A stretch of 64,000 bases of DNA from Pseudisothecium myosuroides (lineage: Eukaryota > Streptophyta > Bryopsida > Hypnales > Lembophyllaceae), in assembly GCA_951799445.1 (NCBI GenBank), contig OX637296.1, positions 21,824,001 to 21,888,000 on the forward strand. The letters run 5' to 3'. A program made the position numbers and the translations under genes. Positions 34,408-48,089 of the stretch are shown piece after piece. Position 1 is the stretch's first letter. Each line of letters starts with the position of its first letter. Below the pieces are notes generated by a model that was given only the letters and a program-made list of their open reading frames with translations, was not told the origin of the DNA and ran no database searches.

Positions 34408-36460
34408 ACAACAACTTTGGTAAATAATCTGGAATTGATCAATACAAAAAACTTGTAGAATTTGAATTAGATAGATCCATAGATTTGCAAATACTATCAC
34501 CAATATTCAAAAAAAGAAACTGAAATGTTTACATTTAAGAAGTTTTTTGATAATGAATTACATTGTAAATATTGAACGTTAAAAAAATTTGGTTACAATA
34601 GATCTGTCCTTGCAAAAATTGAAAAATATTCATTTTAAATGGTTAGAAAATAAATTTGTGAAACTCTTTTTTGGAAGTCTCTTTTTAATCTAAAAAAGGC
34701 ATATTATTTGCCTTGACATATGTGCAATGTATTATTTATAAGATATTAGTAAAATGGAAATTTGCACCATTCAAGTGTTATTAAATTAACATAAAAATTA
34801 AGGAAAATTTGGATGGATAGAAAATGCATCTCTTAGAGACCAAGGTACATTTTTCACTCTCTCCATTGTGTAAGAAAACAATCTCAAGAGTGCTTTGGGA
34901 TTAAGCACAAAAGAACTTTCTTTTTTTAATTTTTCCGAGGATATATTCAGAAGTCATACCATAAAAGCAAGATAATGAAAAAATTCTAAACACCAAAATT
35001 ATTATAGTTCAAGATTATTGATCATATTTCTAGTTTTTCATCAATATATGTAATTTGGAAAGAGCCTAAAGATGTATCTATGAAAAATCAATTTTAACCT
35101 CTAAAGGATTGAGGGTACTTTTCAAGAAAAATTGTCAAAAAACTTCCATTTTTTGGTGCTCTTACCAAAATTAAGAGTAAAACTTTGTTTTTGAACCTTG
35201 ACCATAGGAAAGTGGCTAAAACCATCATGGAAATGGGTGGGAAAGATTGTAGTCCATTTGAGAACACAGATTGCAAAGTTATAACGTTTTAAGTTAGAAA
35301 TTTGACCCTCCAATACAAATTCAATAGACTTCAAGCCCTTTTTGGAGTGAGATTTTTGTTTTGATGACATTTGAATGTGGGTGCCAATGTTTATTTTTAG
35401 TCATGCACCTTAAGCGAACCAATAGTTGCTCAAAATTTCAAAAGTGGATCCTATATACGTCAATGCATAAACAAGCTCTGACTGAAAGGTTGACATGGGA
35501 ATTTAATGTTTTTGAAATTTACTTGTTTCAGGCCATGCCCCTATATTTTAATTATTTATTTATAAATGATTGCGAGTCAAAAATCAACACTTATAAACAT
35601 CTTATTAATATCAAACTTCATGAACTATACAAGGCTTTAGAATATTAACAATAATTTTAGAAATTTTGATGACTTTAAACAAATTTTATACTCAATGTAC
35701 AAAATTGAAATTAATGAATTTCTTCAAAATAAGTTTACGAATATTTAAAAAAATATTGTTGATATGAGATAGTTCAAATAAGGTTAGAATATTAAAAAGA
35801 TTAGATTTCAATATCTTCATATCAAATATATAACAAAAAAAATCCAACATACCTTGTCTATCATTACAAATAATAAATATAAATTAGTGTAGAGATATAT
35901 GTTAACCATTTGAACTCTTGGAGAATTGGCATCTACTATCTGAATTGTGAATGTATTGTTTATGTATTGCTAGAGCTACAAAAAATGGATGGAATACATC
36001 CAAGTACATTGAAAAATACTTTTAAAATCTATTCTTCAAATATGCGACCAGTGTGGTCACTCGATGCTTTATGATTATAGTGCAAAATTCAAGATGGATT
36101 CATACAAGAATAAAGAGAAAAGGAAAACTTGCAATAATGAAGATTTGATTTCTAAATTCTACAATTGCCTTCTTCTCAAGGATTCTTAGGGATTAAGTGA
36201 GTTTAATATCCAAAGAAGCAAGATTCCATCATATTGGACTAGTTGAATCCATTTTGAATTAAATTTTTAATCAATTCAAACTTTATAGGTAAAAAATATA
36301 AAAATAAAAAGGTTGAAAATTGATAATGCATTCATTAGTTTTTAGGGTTTGTAGGAAACAAAGTAAACAGTAAATTAAATACTATACCCAGTGGTTCAAG
36401 TTGACATCTTTTGCCAAATAATTATTCAAAGTTATAATAAGTGGTTTGGCAATTGATTAA
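34408..36460. other. AT-rich intergenic DNA with one eroded TTAA end
   Basis: A terminus-like TTAACCTCTAAAGGATT at 35094 suggests the start of another eroded element with no identified partner. ORFs such as 35361-35648 (+) show only AT-rich composition. No gene is supported. Confidence 0.35.
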
Positions 36461-36463
36461 AAT

Positions 36464-37381
36464 TTAACCCCTAAAGGCCCAAGGCATTTTTTGGCTCTGA
36501 AACCACTGAAAACTGCCATTTCTGTTGCGATCACTTCCTAAGCCAAAAAAAACTTAAAAAAAATCTAATCATAGGATCTTGTACTTCACTTGTCGCAAAT
36601 CATGTGGTAAAAATTTCATGAAGTTTGACCATATGGATTGGAAGATATTAGCATTTGAAGTTGGAAAAAAAAAATTTGAACTGTGGCCTGCAATTTTAGA
36701 TGACTTTGACGGCCATTTGTGGATTTTTTTTGCACTACACTCCATAAAGTAAAAAATTTTATGTTGAAAATTTGAGTTGAGAGTTGTTGATTTTTTTTCA
36801 GAATGTCAAAACTTGATTTTCACATATAAAAAAATTGTTAAGTAGAAGGAGGTCCAAAATTGAACAAAATAGTAAATTTGTTAATAGCTATTAGGTGGAA
36901 TTAAAGCACCATAATCCCCCAACGGTGGGATTGTTCTTGCAAACAAATTTAACCTTGTTAAAAAAAATTGAAAAAAATTGAAAATTGCATTCAAAAATGA
37001 ATTCTATAAGTTGTTTTTTGAAGAAGATGCTTAAACTGCCCGAAAAACAAGACTGTCCATAATTTTTTCATTTTGAGTCCAAATAGAATGAATCAAAGCT
37101 TCAAATGCAGACAAAAACATGATCCTTAAGAAAAAAAATTCAAAAAAAAAAATTCAATTTTTTGAAGTTTTTTTTTCTGCCTGGCAAACTGTTTTTTTGA
37201 CTTCGGATGGCATAACTTTTGCTCCCGGGCACCGATTGAAAAAAAAATTGTATTTTTAGAAAGCTAATGTGATTCCCTATCTTTAAAAAATTCAAAAAGT
37301 CAAGTCAAAATTTCAGGTCGCACGAGCCTGCCCCAAATCCCAAGTGTCCGCCGAGGGGACTTTGGGCCTTTAGGGTTTTAA
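36464..37381. mobile_element. Complete family E element
   Basis: TTAA at 36464-36467 and 37378-37381. End B is CCCCTAAAGGCCCAAGGC. End A is the complement of CCCTAAAGGCCCAAAGTCCCC, with the subterminal 'tgtccgccgagggga' partial hairpin. Internal landmarks match 20838-21771 in the same orientation. No ORF. Confidence 0.75.
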
Positions 37382-38152
37382 AAACTCTACAAGATACTAT
37401 TTTTTTTACAAAAAAATTCTTGAATATTTTTCTCAAAAATTATAGCATCTACTTCAAGAGCTTTTATTGCCAACCCTAAACTACCGGATATTCAATTTTG
37501 AACCTCTTCAAGGTAATTTAAGTCTTTCTAAATCCATTTGGAAAGAAATAGAGATACATTGAGTGAAATAAAGCTAGAAACTTAAAAGTTTATTAAAATA
37601 AATCAAAATTGAGTTTTTAAGTATTATTCATCATTTAGATGAATTTTTATTGTGCATAATGATATGGATTGATATATGAGATGCAATGTCCACATATATC
37701 CCTTTTGGATTTTTAAAATCCTCTTACATTGTATCCTAGCCATTTGATTTGTCTACCATATGCTCTACTATTCTCTCTATCAATCTATTATCTTCATGTA
37801 AACCTCTTTTTGATTTTTTTAGAAAGGACAATCTTGCAACTTGTGTATGAGTGCTAAATTAGGACAACAATAGCTATCAAATTAAGCAATGTCTACAATC
37901 ATGTACCTTTATTTTATTTGAATGTGAAGTCATCTAGATGGAGTCCCAAAGAATGCTATCATACAAGGCTTGACATTGCACCATCCAATGACAATAACAT
38001 AGAAGGACCTCATCATGTTGTCTATCCTATTTTGGTTCTCTAAAAAGTTCACATAAACCATCCCTTTCAAATTCTGTCCAAACCCAATTGCATTGACTAA
38101 TGGCATATTCTTATTTATAGATAAAACTTAGCCTCTCCACAAGGTCGGTCAA

Positions 38153-38253
<101 letters not shown>

Positions 38254-38470
38254 ATTCAAGCTTTTGGGTATTATACTACATCTAATTTCATTTCATTTCA
38301 AAAAAAATCTTAAATATCAAATCAAGGTTCCTATCATATAATGCGTGAAAGAGCCTAAAATCTACAATTGAACTTTAAAATGTACTCCTACAACTATAAG
38401 ACACTTTGTAGTTTCTTCATGAGTGAATATTGTCTAGGGATATATCGTCTAACCTTAGGATGAACAATTT

Positions 38471-38690
38471 TAAGGTGGGTGTATCTCAAACTGTACCCTT
38501 CCTAAACTTGCCATCATCATTCCAAGTACATCTTTCAGATCAACATGTTGAAGAAACTATTTTAGAACCTCTATAAAAAAAACTCGATCCTTCATAATTT
38601 TTGCACATGGTATCCAAATGTCATATTTTTTGTGCATTGGAACCTCTTTTCACTTGACAACAAGAAAATATTAAAATTTGATCAATCCAA
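38471..38690. mobile_element. Family N copy, partial
   Basis: Starts TAAGGTGGGTGTATC. It contains the inverse of the family N interior: 'ggtatccaaatgtcat', then 'ggaacctcttttcacttgacaa', ending near 'aaaatttgatca'. Non-coding. Confidence 0.55.
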
Positions 38691-39562
38691 TAATAATAAC
38701 TAGGAAGAGTAGCAAAAAATGGCGGTTGGGGTTTGCTAGCATGTGAGCTTAGGATCTTGAACCTAGGAGCCTAAGCACCTTCCATGGTTATAGGATACTT
38801 ATGTTATAGGCACCTTCAATGGTTATAGAGTACCTACTTATATTTATGGTCCCTACCTATCTAAGCAACTTGTCATGTAAACAATGAAGTCTACCATTGG
38901 AGTTTAAAAAAATTCCATTCCATTCACATTTAGCATTCCAAAACCAAGGTTCAATGAACAAAAGAACCTTTATGTGGGTTTGATATCGTGTAGTCAGCAA
39001 ATGCTCTCTTCGCATCAAGGCTAAATTTATCAAACCCCATTCCTTATTGCCACCGAGAATCGAATTGCATTTACATAAAAGAAACAAGTGATTGAAACCA
39101 ATTGTGAGCAATGAAAGCTTGTGAGTACGCGCAATAGACTGCACACTGCAAAGATGATTGGAAAACCGCGGGGTTGTAGTGGTGTAGGAACCATCGCAAA
39201 CATGTCTTGGAAATCTTAACATTTCATAGATCTCAAAAATTCCATGATAAAATTGAAGTGATACAAACTATTGCATGATGATTGCATGATATGTGATTAC
39301 AATAGGTCTTTTGACAACCACCAAACCTTGCCATGTAGGTTTGGGCTTGGTTTGGTAATTATTATTGATTCATGTATAAAAGCCGAATCTGTTAATATTG
39401 TTTTCATTGTGCCTACCGTCTCTACACAACATAGGGGCCAGGGAGGATTGACTCCCTTATTACCTTGTGTTTTACCCCTAGAGAAAACACTGGAATTTTT
39501 TATTTGCCACCCATGATAAAATTTGCAAATTCTAAATTCATATTTGCAATCACATAACATTG

Positions 39563-40150
39563 TTAACCCCTAAAGGACCCCCCAAGGTTCTTTCCATTAG
39601 CATTTGGGGTCCCAAGTGTAAAGAACTTAAATTTTTCTTAAATTTTTTTTTCTCAAAGATCATGTTTTTGTCTACATCTGAAGATTTGATTCATTCTGTT
39701 TGGACTAATAATGAGAAAGTTATGGACAATCTTGTTTTTCGGGCAATTTAAGTATCTTCTTCCAAAAACAACTTATAGACTTCATTTTTTAATGCAATTT
39801 TCAAAAATTTCAATTTTTTTTTGATGAGGTCAAGTTTGTTTGCAAGAACAATCCCACTGTTGGAATTATGGTGTTTTAATTCCATCTAAGAGCTATTAAC
39901 AATTTAGTGTTTCGATCAATTTTGGACCTACTTCTACTTAACAATTTTTTTATATGTGAAAATCATGTTTTGATATGCTGAAATTTTTTTTCCCGAATCT
40001 CAACTCAAATGTTCAACATAAATTTTTTTAACTTTATGGTGTGTAATGCAAAAAAAATCCACAAATGGCCGTCAAAGACATCTGAAATTGTAGGAAACAA
40101 TTCAAAAAAAACTTCTTTTTCCAACTTTGAATGCTAATATCTTCCAATCG
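39563..40150. mobile_element. Family E element lacking its B end
   Basis: TTAA at 39563-39566 is followed by CCCCTAAAGGACC. The interior follows family E order ('gagaaagttatggacaatcttgtttttcgggca', 'aacaatcccactgttggaat', 'tacttctacttaacaattttttta'). It breaks off near 40150, before the B terminus, where unrelated sequence begins. Confidence 0.65.
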
Positions 40151-40486
40151 GACAAAATAGCTAGGAGAGGTGATGAAATATAAAAAATTTGCAGCACAAA
40201 ATAGGGGGCAATTTTTACATTTACTCTTGGATGGGGCAATAAGGGGGTCAATCCCCCCTTGCCAAGAGGTAGGTGGGTAGGGACCCTTAGACTAGCATTT
40301 CTAGACTCACATGCTAGCATCGAAGGTTTGGGTAATAACTTAAGGTAGAATTGAAACAACCAAAAGCGTCCATATATCCATTCATATACTATAGATTTCC
40401 CTTGAAGTGTCCCTAAACTTCCATTCAAGTGTTCTTGAAAAGTGTTATGAAATTGTCCCCTTTCTCAAGTGCAATTTATTCACTGC

Positions 40487-40510
40487 TTTTTTTTTTTTTT
40501 TTTTTTTTTT
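40487..40510. repeat. Poly-T run (24 bp)
   Basis: An uninterrupted T tract, possibly the reverse-complement tail of a minus-strand retroposon. Nothing diagnostic is adjacent. Confidence 0.8.
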
Positions 40511-40679
40511 CAGATTTTGGTTTCAGGACAATTGCAATGGTATAGGAAGCTGCCACTTCAAAAATTCACAGAAATTACATGCCTTATCCATTTATTATTT
40601 TATTATTTTATTATTTTTAAATTAATGATTTTCAATTGCTACTACTACTAAAATATTATTTTAAAGAAAAGGTGCCTCC

Positions 40680-41220
40680 ATCCATCTATGCTGAATTGCT
40701 TATATTGACGGTTTTGGGTGTTTCCACCCTACCCACCTTCCTCTTGAATCAGCAGCAGTTCAGCACAATCCACCGTGAGTGCCAAGTCGCAAGTTAGGCG
40801 AAGACAGAAGTTCTTCTTTTGCAGCTTATTAACTTGGGGAGACCATGCCACTTGCACTTGCAATTGAATAACCTAATTCTCCCAGCGGCTCCGTCCCGTC
40901 CAGTCCTGCCTGTCCTGCTGTGAGTGTCCTTTGAAGTTTCTTACTCATGTTGGGGACCTTATTACTGCGCATTTTGGCTGTACCACAGGTCCTTGGCCTT
41001 CATGGCATGGGTACAGTCCTTCCTGGCCATCAGGATTGATCAGGCAGGCAGGCCATGGCCTGGTGAGGCACAAGCACACATCCCCATTCAATTCAAAGTG
41101 GAAGGAAGGAAGGAAGGCTCATTAGATTTTCGTGGATTCCTGAGCTCTGCAGACTCACTGCTGCTGCTGGCGGAGCAAACTGAACTCCTCCAAGCTAAGA
41201 AATTAAGTTAGAAGAGGACC
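40680..41220. other. GC-normal stretch without a recognised gene
   Basis: This stretch has elevated GC and a 95-codon plus-strand frame (40924-41211) that begins at GTG, not ATG. It contains a 'ggaaggaaggaaggc' microsatellite-like tract. I find no domain or convincing splice structure. Confidence 0.25.
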
Positions 41221-42839
41221 GTTCAGTTAACACTAAAAAAATAGGCAATTGCTATGGCCCTAACTAATTCTTATAAGTTGTTTACTATATTGGGTGCATC
41301 ATTTTTCATTTGCCGGCATTAAGAAAATCTAATTGGAATTGGACCAAATTGGGTAAAAGTTTTTATGTAATTTTCCATCTCCTGTAAGTTCTTTGGCCGC
41401 GTCGTAGGGAATTAGCCCTCAAAACGCAGAAAATTGAAATAAGGGTGCTACTTTGCGAAAATGAGTGATTTTTAGAATCCAATAGACGATGTATGACCTA
41501 ACTTACCCATGCATATGCTATAAAAGTTTCGTGTAATTTTGATGGTTACATTGTGAGATAAAAATGCCCAATGTTGTTCAAAGTTTTTTTTCAAGGGTAC
41601 GTTTGGCTTCAACTTTATGCTTTGAAATTCCATATCTTTTTTGTAAATAGATTTGCATTTGATTGAAGGATGGTGTCTCGTAGACATATAAATGTGGTGT
41701 CCTTCCACCTAATTCACCGGTAGATCACATGAAACCTTTTTTTTCTAAGAAAATATTTAGAAGAAAGAGGCATAGGAATGAGAAAAAAAATTGCTAAGAA
41801 GTTGTCATTGAACAAAAAATAAAAATCACGAAATCACAAATGTTGTACTAATAAATTTACACCCTACATCATTTTTGATAAATAACAAAAATTGAGCTAA
41901 AAAATTAACGTCATATGTTATTTATATTGAGATATGCCTTAATTGTTTGCAATATAAAAAGTCTCATATCTTTCATCTCACTAATCAAAAGGGGATCAAT
42001 TCAAATCCTTTGGCTTACACAAAGTTTTTTACAAGCATATTACAAAAAATTACAAATTTTATTTATTTCTGGTTGCCTGATTTTGGTTTCCAATAAAAAG
42101 AACTTATAACCTTTGACCCACAAGTCAAAACTCTATGATATTTTGAACACCCATTAGATGTGATATTTATACATGTAACTATCCAAAAAATTAACTAGAA
42201 ATTGAAAAAAATTGAAAACTATGTACTATTCATAGTATTTTTGAGTTTTTTGACCATTACATGCTTCATCATGTTAGTTACATGCTTTCCAAATTTCAAA
42301 AGTTGAAGAGGAATTTACATATGCTCCCCAAACCAGGGCATCCTATTTTACTTTTTTTTAAAACATAACAATTAATTCAGCTTGATCGAAGAAAGAATTT
42401 TATTCTCGTGAAGGGGGGTCTACCATATCTGGTGGTTAGGGTTAGTATTCCTTGCCAAATAATTAATTAATGTTTTTGAACACAATTCGACAAATGCAAT
42501 TTGGTAGACGCCTAGAAATAAAAAGATTTGTTGTTGCTTTCCATACAAAGTTTAGAAAGAAAAAAAAATGTTTCACAAATTCCAACATTTGCTTTTGGAA
42601 ATACTTTTTGACGATCCTAACCACTAAGGTAGAAGGCTCGAGAACAGTTTGGGCATTAAGAATGGACCCTATAAATGCTTGTGAAATGGACATGAGTTGG
42701 TTCTGAAATTGACTACTATAGTCATTGAATGAACCAAGGAAAAAAAACTTATTAATTGCAAGAGCCAATCACTCTCTTTGCTTTCCCCATTTTTATTTAG
42801 AATTGCAAGTGAACCATTTATGAAAGACCTAGGGTCACA

Positions 42840-43040
42840 AATATGGACCTATGACCCAACTTGTTTGAAAATTCATAAGTAATTCAAAAATGCTCGGAAA
42901 AATACGAAACGACTTGGGTTAGATTCCTCATCAACTTCTCTATGTCTGAAAAATGAGCTAAAAATATTCCCGTCCAAGGAAATACATGAAAAAAGCGGAC
43001 CAGCCCTTAGATGGTCGGTTTAAGAGCCTCCTACCTTAGA
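42840..43040. repeat. Repeat P copy ending GCCTCCTACCTTA
   Basis: Collinear with 26570-26725: 'aaaattcataa(g/c)taattc', 'atacgaaacgacttg', 'agatggtcggtt' and the terminal 'gagcctcctacctta'. Confidence 0.55.
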
Positions 43041-43939
43041 TATGGTAAGTCCACACCTTCTGTCAACATTTCAAAAACATCCATTCACAATTGACTTTGT
43101 AGTATTACTTTAGCCTACTTAAAATTCCATTTGACCCCTTCAAAATCAATTGTTAAAAGATAAAGAAAAAGAAATATCACTCTTTCTGACCCATACAGAA
43201 AGATCCACGAGTTTTCAGACATCCACTGTCTGATGACGCAGTCCTGGGAAAGTGGGAAACGTAAGTTTAGATCCATTTGCTCTCAAGAATTCAGACATTC
43301 CAAGCTTGTGAGTTTGGACTATTAGTTGGTTCAGTGTTTGAGAAAAAACGACAGCTAGTTCAAAGTTAGCTGGTGGAATTGGGAAAAAAAATCAGTTGCT
43401 ATCTGAAAGTATTGAAAAAACCTGAAAAAAAAAATCTACAAAATTTTTATTTGAAGTAAAAAGTAGAGAAAATAATTGGACTTGGTACTTGAAAAAAAAG
43501 AAGTCAATATGGGAATTAAAGAAAAATAGTTGGTAGAACTCAAAAAATATCCCAAACATTGAGTTGATTACGCCCTTTTGCTTTTGTAAATTTTATTGAT
43601 CTATAGTATAATACATGGGGCACACTTGGTACCCTTTCCAAGGTCGGTTTACCAAATTAAAAATGAGAATGTTGAATGTCTTGAGAATTCACAAGATATG
43701 GTTGTTTGAGAGTACAAAAATGATAAATGTATCAAATGCAAGAAAAAAAATATACAAATGAATGAATATTTGTTCAATTGATGGGGAACTATTTATTTGG
43801 ATGAAAGTTTTGAAATTTGAAAAAACTAGAATTCGAGTGTTGAACCCTAGACTAATTTTTAAATAATTCATTTTGCTAACTATGTGCTGGAACTGACCAA
43901 GGGATAGGGTATTTGAACTCAAGCGGACTAGATAATAGA

Positions 43940-44588
43940 TAAATCTGTAAATGCCCAATGCACCATATTTTGGTGCAGACCAAACTTCAAAGTTATATAA
44001 AATTTTACCAAAATACTATTATTGATATTATTTTGGGAGGTGAATATCCTTTGAAGTCTATTTTTAAGCATCATAAAGTCAATTTTGAAAAAAATTGTGC
44101 ATGATTTTTATATTGAAGATTTTGTATAATGGTGTCCATTACAAATCTTGATTTTTTAGTGCAAGAGGCTCACAAAGATGAGCCTCAAATAAATTGGATC
44201 TTAAGGGGAAAATCACATCTAAAATTCATTTAAAAAAATTTATATAGAAGATTTTGAGAAGTCATAAATCAATTATGGTTATGCATGTTATGTCCAGTAG
44301 TTTCATATTTTCCATGACCTCAATTTTTTACTTGATATGTAAAAAGAATTGAAAGACATCAAACTTTTATAGTTTTAATACACTCTTGATCAAACATTAT
44401 AATTGTTCAATCCATGAATGATTTAGTTGTGATTTTTTTCTTACATGATCTATAATACATCTAGCTTGAATTCATGTAGTTATAGTTTAAACAAACTGAT
44501 AAATCTAATCAAAACTTCAAAATTGAATATCTCTTTTTTGAGCAAACTCCAAGAAGATCAAAAAAAGCCTTTGGACATTTAGGAGTTC
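43940..44588. repeat. Degenerate family F copy
   Basis: Collinear with 33748-34407. Shared blocks include 'aaatgccc..atgcacca.attttggtg', 'ggctca..aagatgagcctcaaa', 'gttatgcatgtta' and the terminal 'ggacatttaggagtt'. The outer ends are eroded. Confidence 0.6.
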
Positions 44589-46174
44589 AAAGACTCAAAA
44601 ACATTATATGGTAGCGAGTGTAGTGAGTATGAAACATTTGACCACAACTCTTAATAAGATTTCAAACATATTGTTGGTAACAATAAATGTTGGATGAATA
44701 TCAATCATACATGACTTCTCATGAATGAAATATAACTCTATGTAGCTTGTTTTGGTATACAATAAAAGGCCAACATAGTTTTTTATTTGGAATTGGAGTA
44801 GCAATTCTAAAAAGAGCTTTGCTCAATTTAGTGAATAGAAGTTTTTAAATCTTTCCTCCTCTACTTGCACTCGTGCCTCCACAATTCTGTAAAGTATGAA
44901 GTGACCCTAGGTTATAGTCATAGTATGAAAAGTTATGTTTGTAACTTATGTAGTTCAATAGTTGGCCAACTTCTAGAGCAAAGAAGAAGAAGCATTGTAT
45001 TAACTCAACACAATACAAGCTTACACATAAGTTAGAATGAAGTAGCAAAGTTAGAATAGATTCTTATGCACAATGCCATTGCAATTTGAAAATTAAACTT
45101 GAGTCTCCATCATAAAAGAAGTTACATCTACATTGCAACAATACCAATCCATAAAAATTCTACAAAATCTCTTGTTGGCTATAAACAATGCAAAACAAAT
45201 AATGTATTTGATTGTCTATAAAAAAAACCCTAAACAAAATTAAAAATAATAGTATTATATGTACAAAATTAGCAATGTCCACTTTGTGGCTTGGAATTGT
45301 ATAGATGGAATCAGAACCTCAATTTAGAAAGAATACAACTGAATGTGATTAGATTGCATGCAACTATGACCGGTTTCCATTTTCAAAGAAATATAAGTAA
45401 AAAAAAATTCAAATACAATTTTGAATAATAATTGAAATTGGAGTAAAACAGAAGGCAACATTTCATAATTAATTAGATAGTCTAATTTATTAGATACTAC
45501 ACAAGCACCTATAAATTTATAAAAGATGAATGTATCGACAAAAAATATTGAGTAATTTCTTCATCCCTCCCTCCCCTAACCATCTAACTTCTTAAATTTT
45601 GACTACAAATAATTTCCTGCCAATTCATGCCAGCAATCTATACTACCCATAATATTTTGCATAAAACTTGTCTTTTGCACACTCACATGATCTTTGTGGC
45701 ATGAACCTACACGGTATACATCTTCTATTTTCAATGACTAACTTCTTCTATCAGCTTACAAATGATAATATGAGATTGTAAATACAATATAACTTCTAAT
45801 AAACAATATTCTCTAAAGTAATAAACCTCTCTAAAGTAATATTGATTGATGGTCCCGGCCCGACTTGCATACAAATGTCATAAATGAAAATGACCCTCCC
45901 TTATGCAATAAACTTTTCTAGTGTAATGTGTTAGACTGGTCCTAACCTACCTCCTTATAGAAAATCTATTGTAGTCCAAAATAATGTCATAAAGTCAATA
46001 AAATTTTCAAGCCATAAAACTTTCTAAAAAATGCACAACATTTGTAAAATCTCTTCCTTCTTATTTGTAGACTTGGTGAAGGACCTCAAAGAAATAGACT
46101 TTCAGCATCCAAATGTTCCTAGATCCAAAATTAAAATGGACTTAGTCAAGCTCAGTTGAAGCTTTCAAATGTTC

Positions 46175-46420
46175 ACTAGTGTGCCCTGTGCCGTTGCCAC
46201 AACAAAAACAAAAGTAGAAGTAATTTATTTTTATTTTTTTAATTCAAAAATAACTCAAAAATTCAATAACTTACACACAGTGAGTTGGAATGCCACGAAA
46301 CAAAGCCCGCGCACCCTTCCTCGCCGAGGACTTTCTGATGTTACCAAGCATGCAACTGGGGGATGCATGGTCCGGGAGATCTCAACGTAACAAAACAAAC
46401 AAACAAACAAACAAACAAAT
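46175..46420 (+). mobile_element. Non-LTR (SINE/RTE-like) retroposon with (CAAA)n tail, copy 1
   Basis: Starts near 'cactagtgtgccctgtgcc' and contains 'gccacgaaacaaagcc' and 'ggtccgggagatc'. It ends in a (CAAA)n tail at 46390-46419. The copy at 57905-58566 shares both the start and the tail. A simple-repeat (CAAA)n 3' end and a conserved body without terminal inverted repeats indicate a non-LTR retroposon, RTE-like or a SINE derived from it. No ORF or clear Pol III boxes are seen. Confidence 0.6.
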
Positions 46421-46978
46421 AGCCAAACTTAAAATACGGATTGTTGCATTTGATTCATTTTAAGAAAAAAAACTTTATAACTTTAGTTATGATCCATTTT
46501 TTTAATTCAAAAAATGTATTGAAATATTGCAATTGCAAGATCTATACTATGGAATTCAAATTTAGACAAATATTTGTGCATTTTAATTATATTTTTTTGT
46601 CAAAAAATAATGCCATTTAATTTCAACTACAATTTTTTTAGTTATTTGATTCTAACCTTCATTTTTATAAGAATTTTCATCATGTTGTAATTTATAATAA
46701 ACTTTGTATAATTTTCATTCATTATCAAACTTTTCTAAAACAAAATAATTTTATATCTTCACCCATTTGTTTGTTTTTTAATACTGAAGGCTAAATTTAG
46801 CTTGATAGTTAGTAATTTGATTAAAAAATTGTAGCAAGGTATTCATGATCAGGTCATAATATATATATATATATATATATTTTAATTTAATTTAATTTTT
46901 TCATTGCTACTTGTTCTTTGAGAAAAAAATATAAATGAACCCCTTAAGCAATTTGATGTTTTTAGGCCCAAATTAGCT

Positions 46979-48047
46979 TTAACCCCTAAAGGACCAAGTG
47001 TCCGTTCAATGGACAAATGGGATTTCGGGCAGGTACCTACCGGCTGAATTTTTGTCGTAATTTTTTGAAACTTTTTTTGAACATAGAAAAACTGATAAGC
47101 TCTGTGGGAATATAATTTTTTTCACAATTGGTGCCCGGGAAGAATAGTTATGACCAAATAAGCTCAAAACAAGGGATGGCGGGCAACAAAAAAATTTGCA
47201 ATTTTTTTTTTTGAGTTTTTTGAATTTTTTTTCTCATAGATTATATTTTTGCCTATCTGGAAAGCTTTGATTCATTTCATTTGGATTAGTTATGAGAAAG
47301 TTATGGACATTCTTGTTTTTCGGGTAGTTAGAGCATTTTCTTGAAAAAAATAACTTGTAGGATTTATTTCTGAATGCAATTTTTCAAATTTTTCAAATTT
47401 TTTTTTTCATGGTTTAGTTTACTTGCTAGAACAATCTCACCATTGGGATTAGTGCATTTTAATTCCATCTAAATGATATTAATATTTTAGATTTTCCTTC
47501 TATCTTATAACTACTTCTACTTAACAATTTTTTTAAGAATGGTAATTAAGTTTTATTTATTTATTTTATTTTTCCCTAGACTCTCAAATCAATTATCCAA
47601 TATAGAGATTAAAAGCTCAAAACTCTGTAGTGCAAAAATTTTAAGTTAAAAATGTTCAAAGTCAAAAAATCCAGTCCTGCAATGTGCTGAAAAACTTGTT
47701 TTTTTCACTTTAAACGCAGATATCTTGCAATCTGTGCGGTCAAAAATTCTGAATTTTTTTCCACACACTCTCATACTAGTTAGGTGTAAGATCCTATGGT
47801 TAGATTTGGAAAAAAAACAATTTTCAATTTTTTTTACTTTTTGCTATAGAAATGGCAGTTTTGAGTTTTTGCAATAGAAAAATTGTAATCATTCATTTTC
47901 AAAAGTAGATTTTAATGCAAAAATTAGACTTCAAAAAGAATTTTTCATAAATACAAACTATTAAAAATATCATCTTGGTTAGGTTCTATTTAACTTCAAA
48001 GTATTGTTGACACTAGAATTTGGTGCCTTGGGCATTTAGGGGTTAAA
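46979..48047. mobile_element. Chimeric TTAA element: family E body joined to a family F end
   Basis: TTAA at 46979-46982 with CCCCTAAAGGACC, and TTAA at 48044-48047 preceded by GGGCATTTAGGGG. Up to about 47870 the sequence is family E in full order. From about 47871 it switches to the family F end block ('caatagaaaaattgtaatca', then 'ggtgccttgggcatttagggg'). It is one unit with outer TTAAs but two different ends. Confidence 0.65.
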
Positions 48048-48089
48048 ACCTTCATCTACATTTATTCAAATCAAACCTCAAGATCCTTT

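Noticed and set aside
40924..41211. 95-codon plus-strand ORF in a GC-normal patch.
   Set aside because: It begins at GTG, not ATG, contains a GGAA microsatellite, and shows no domain or splice structure.
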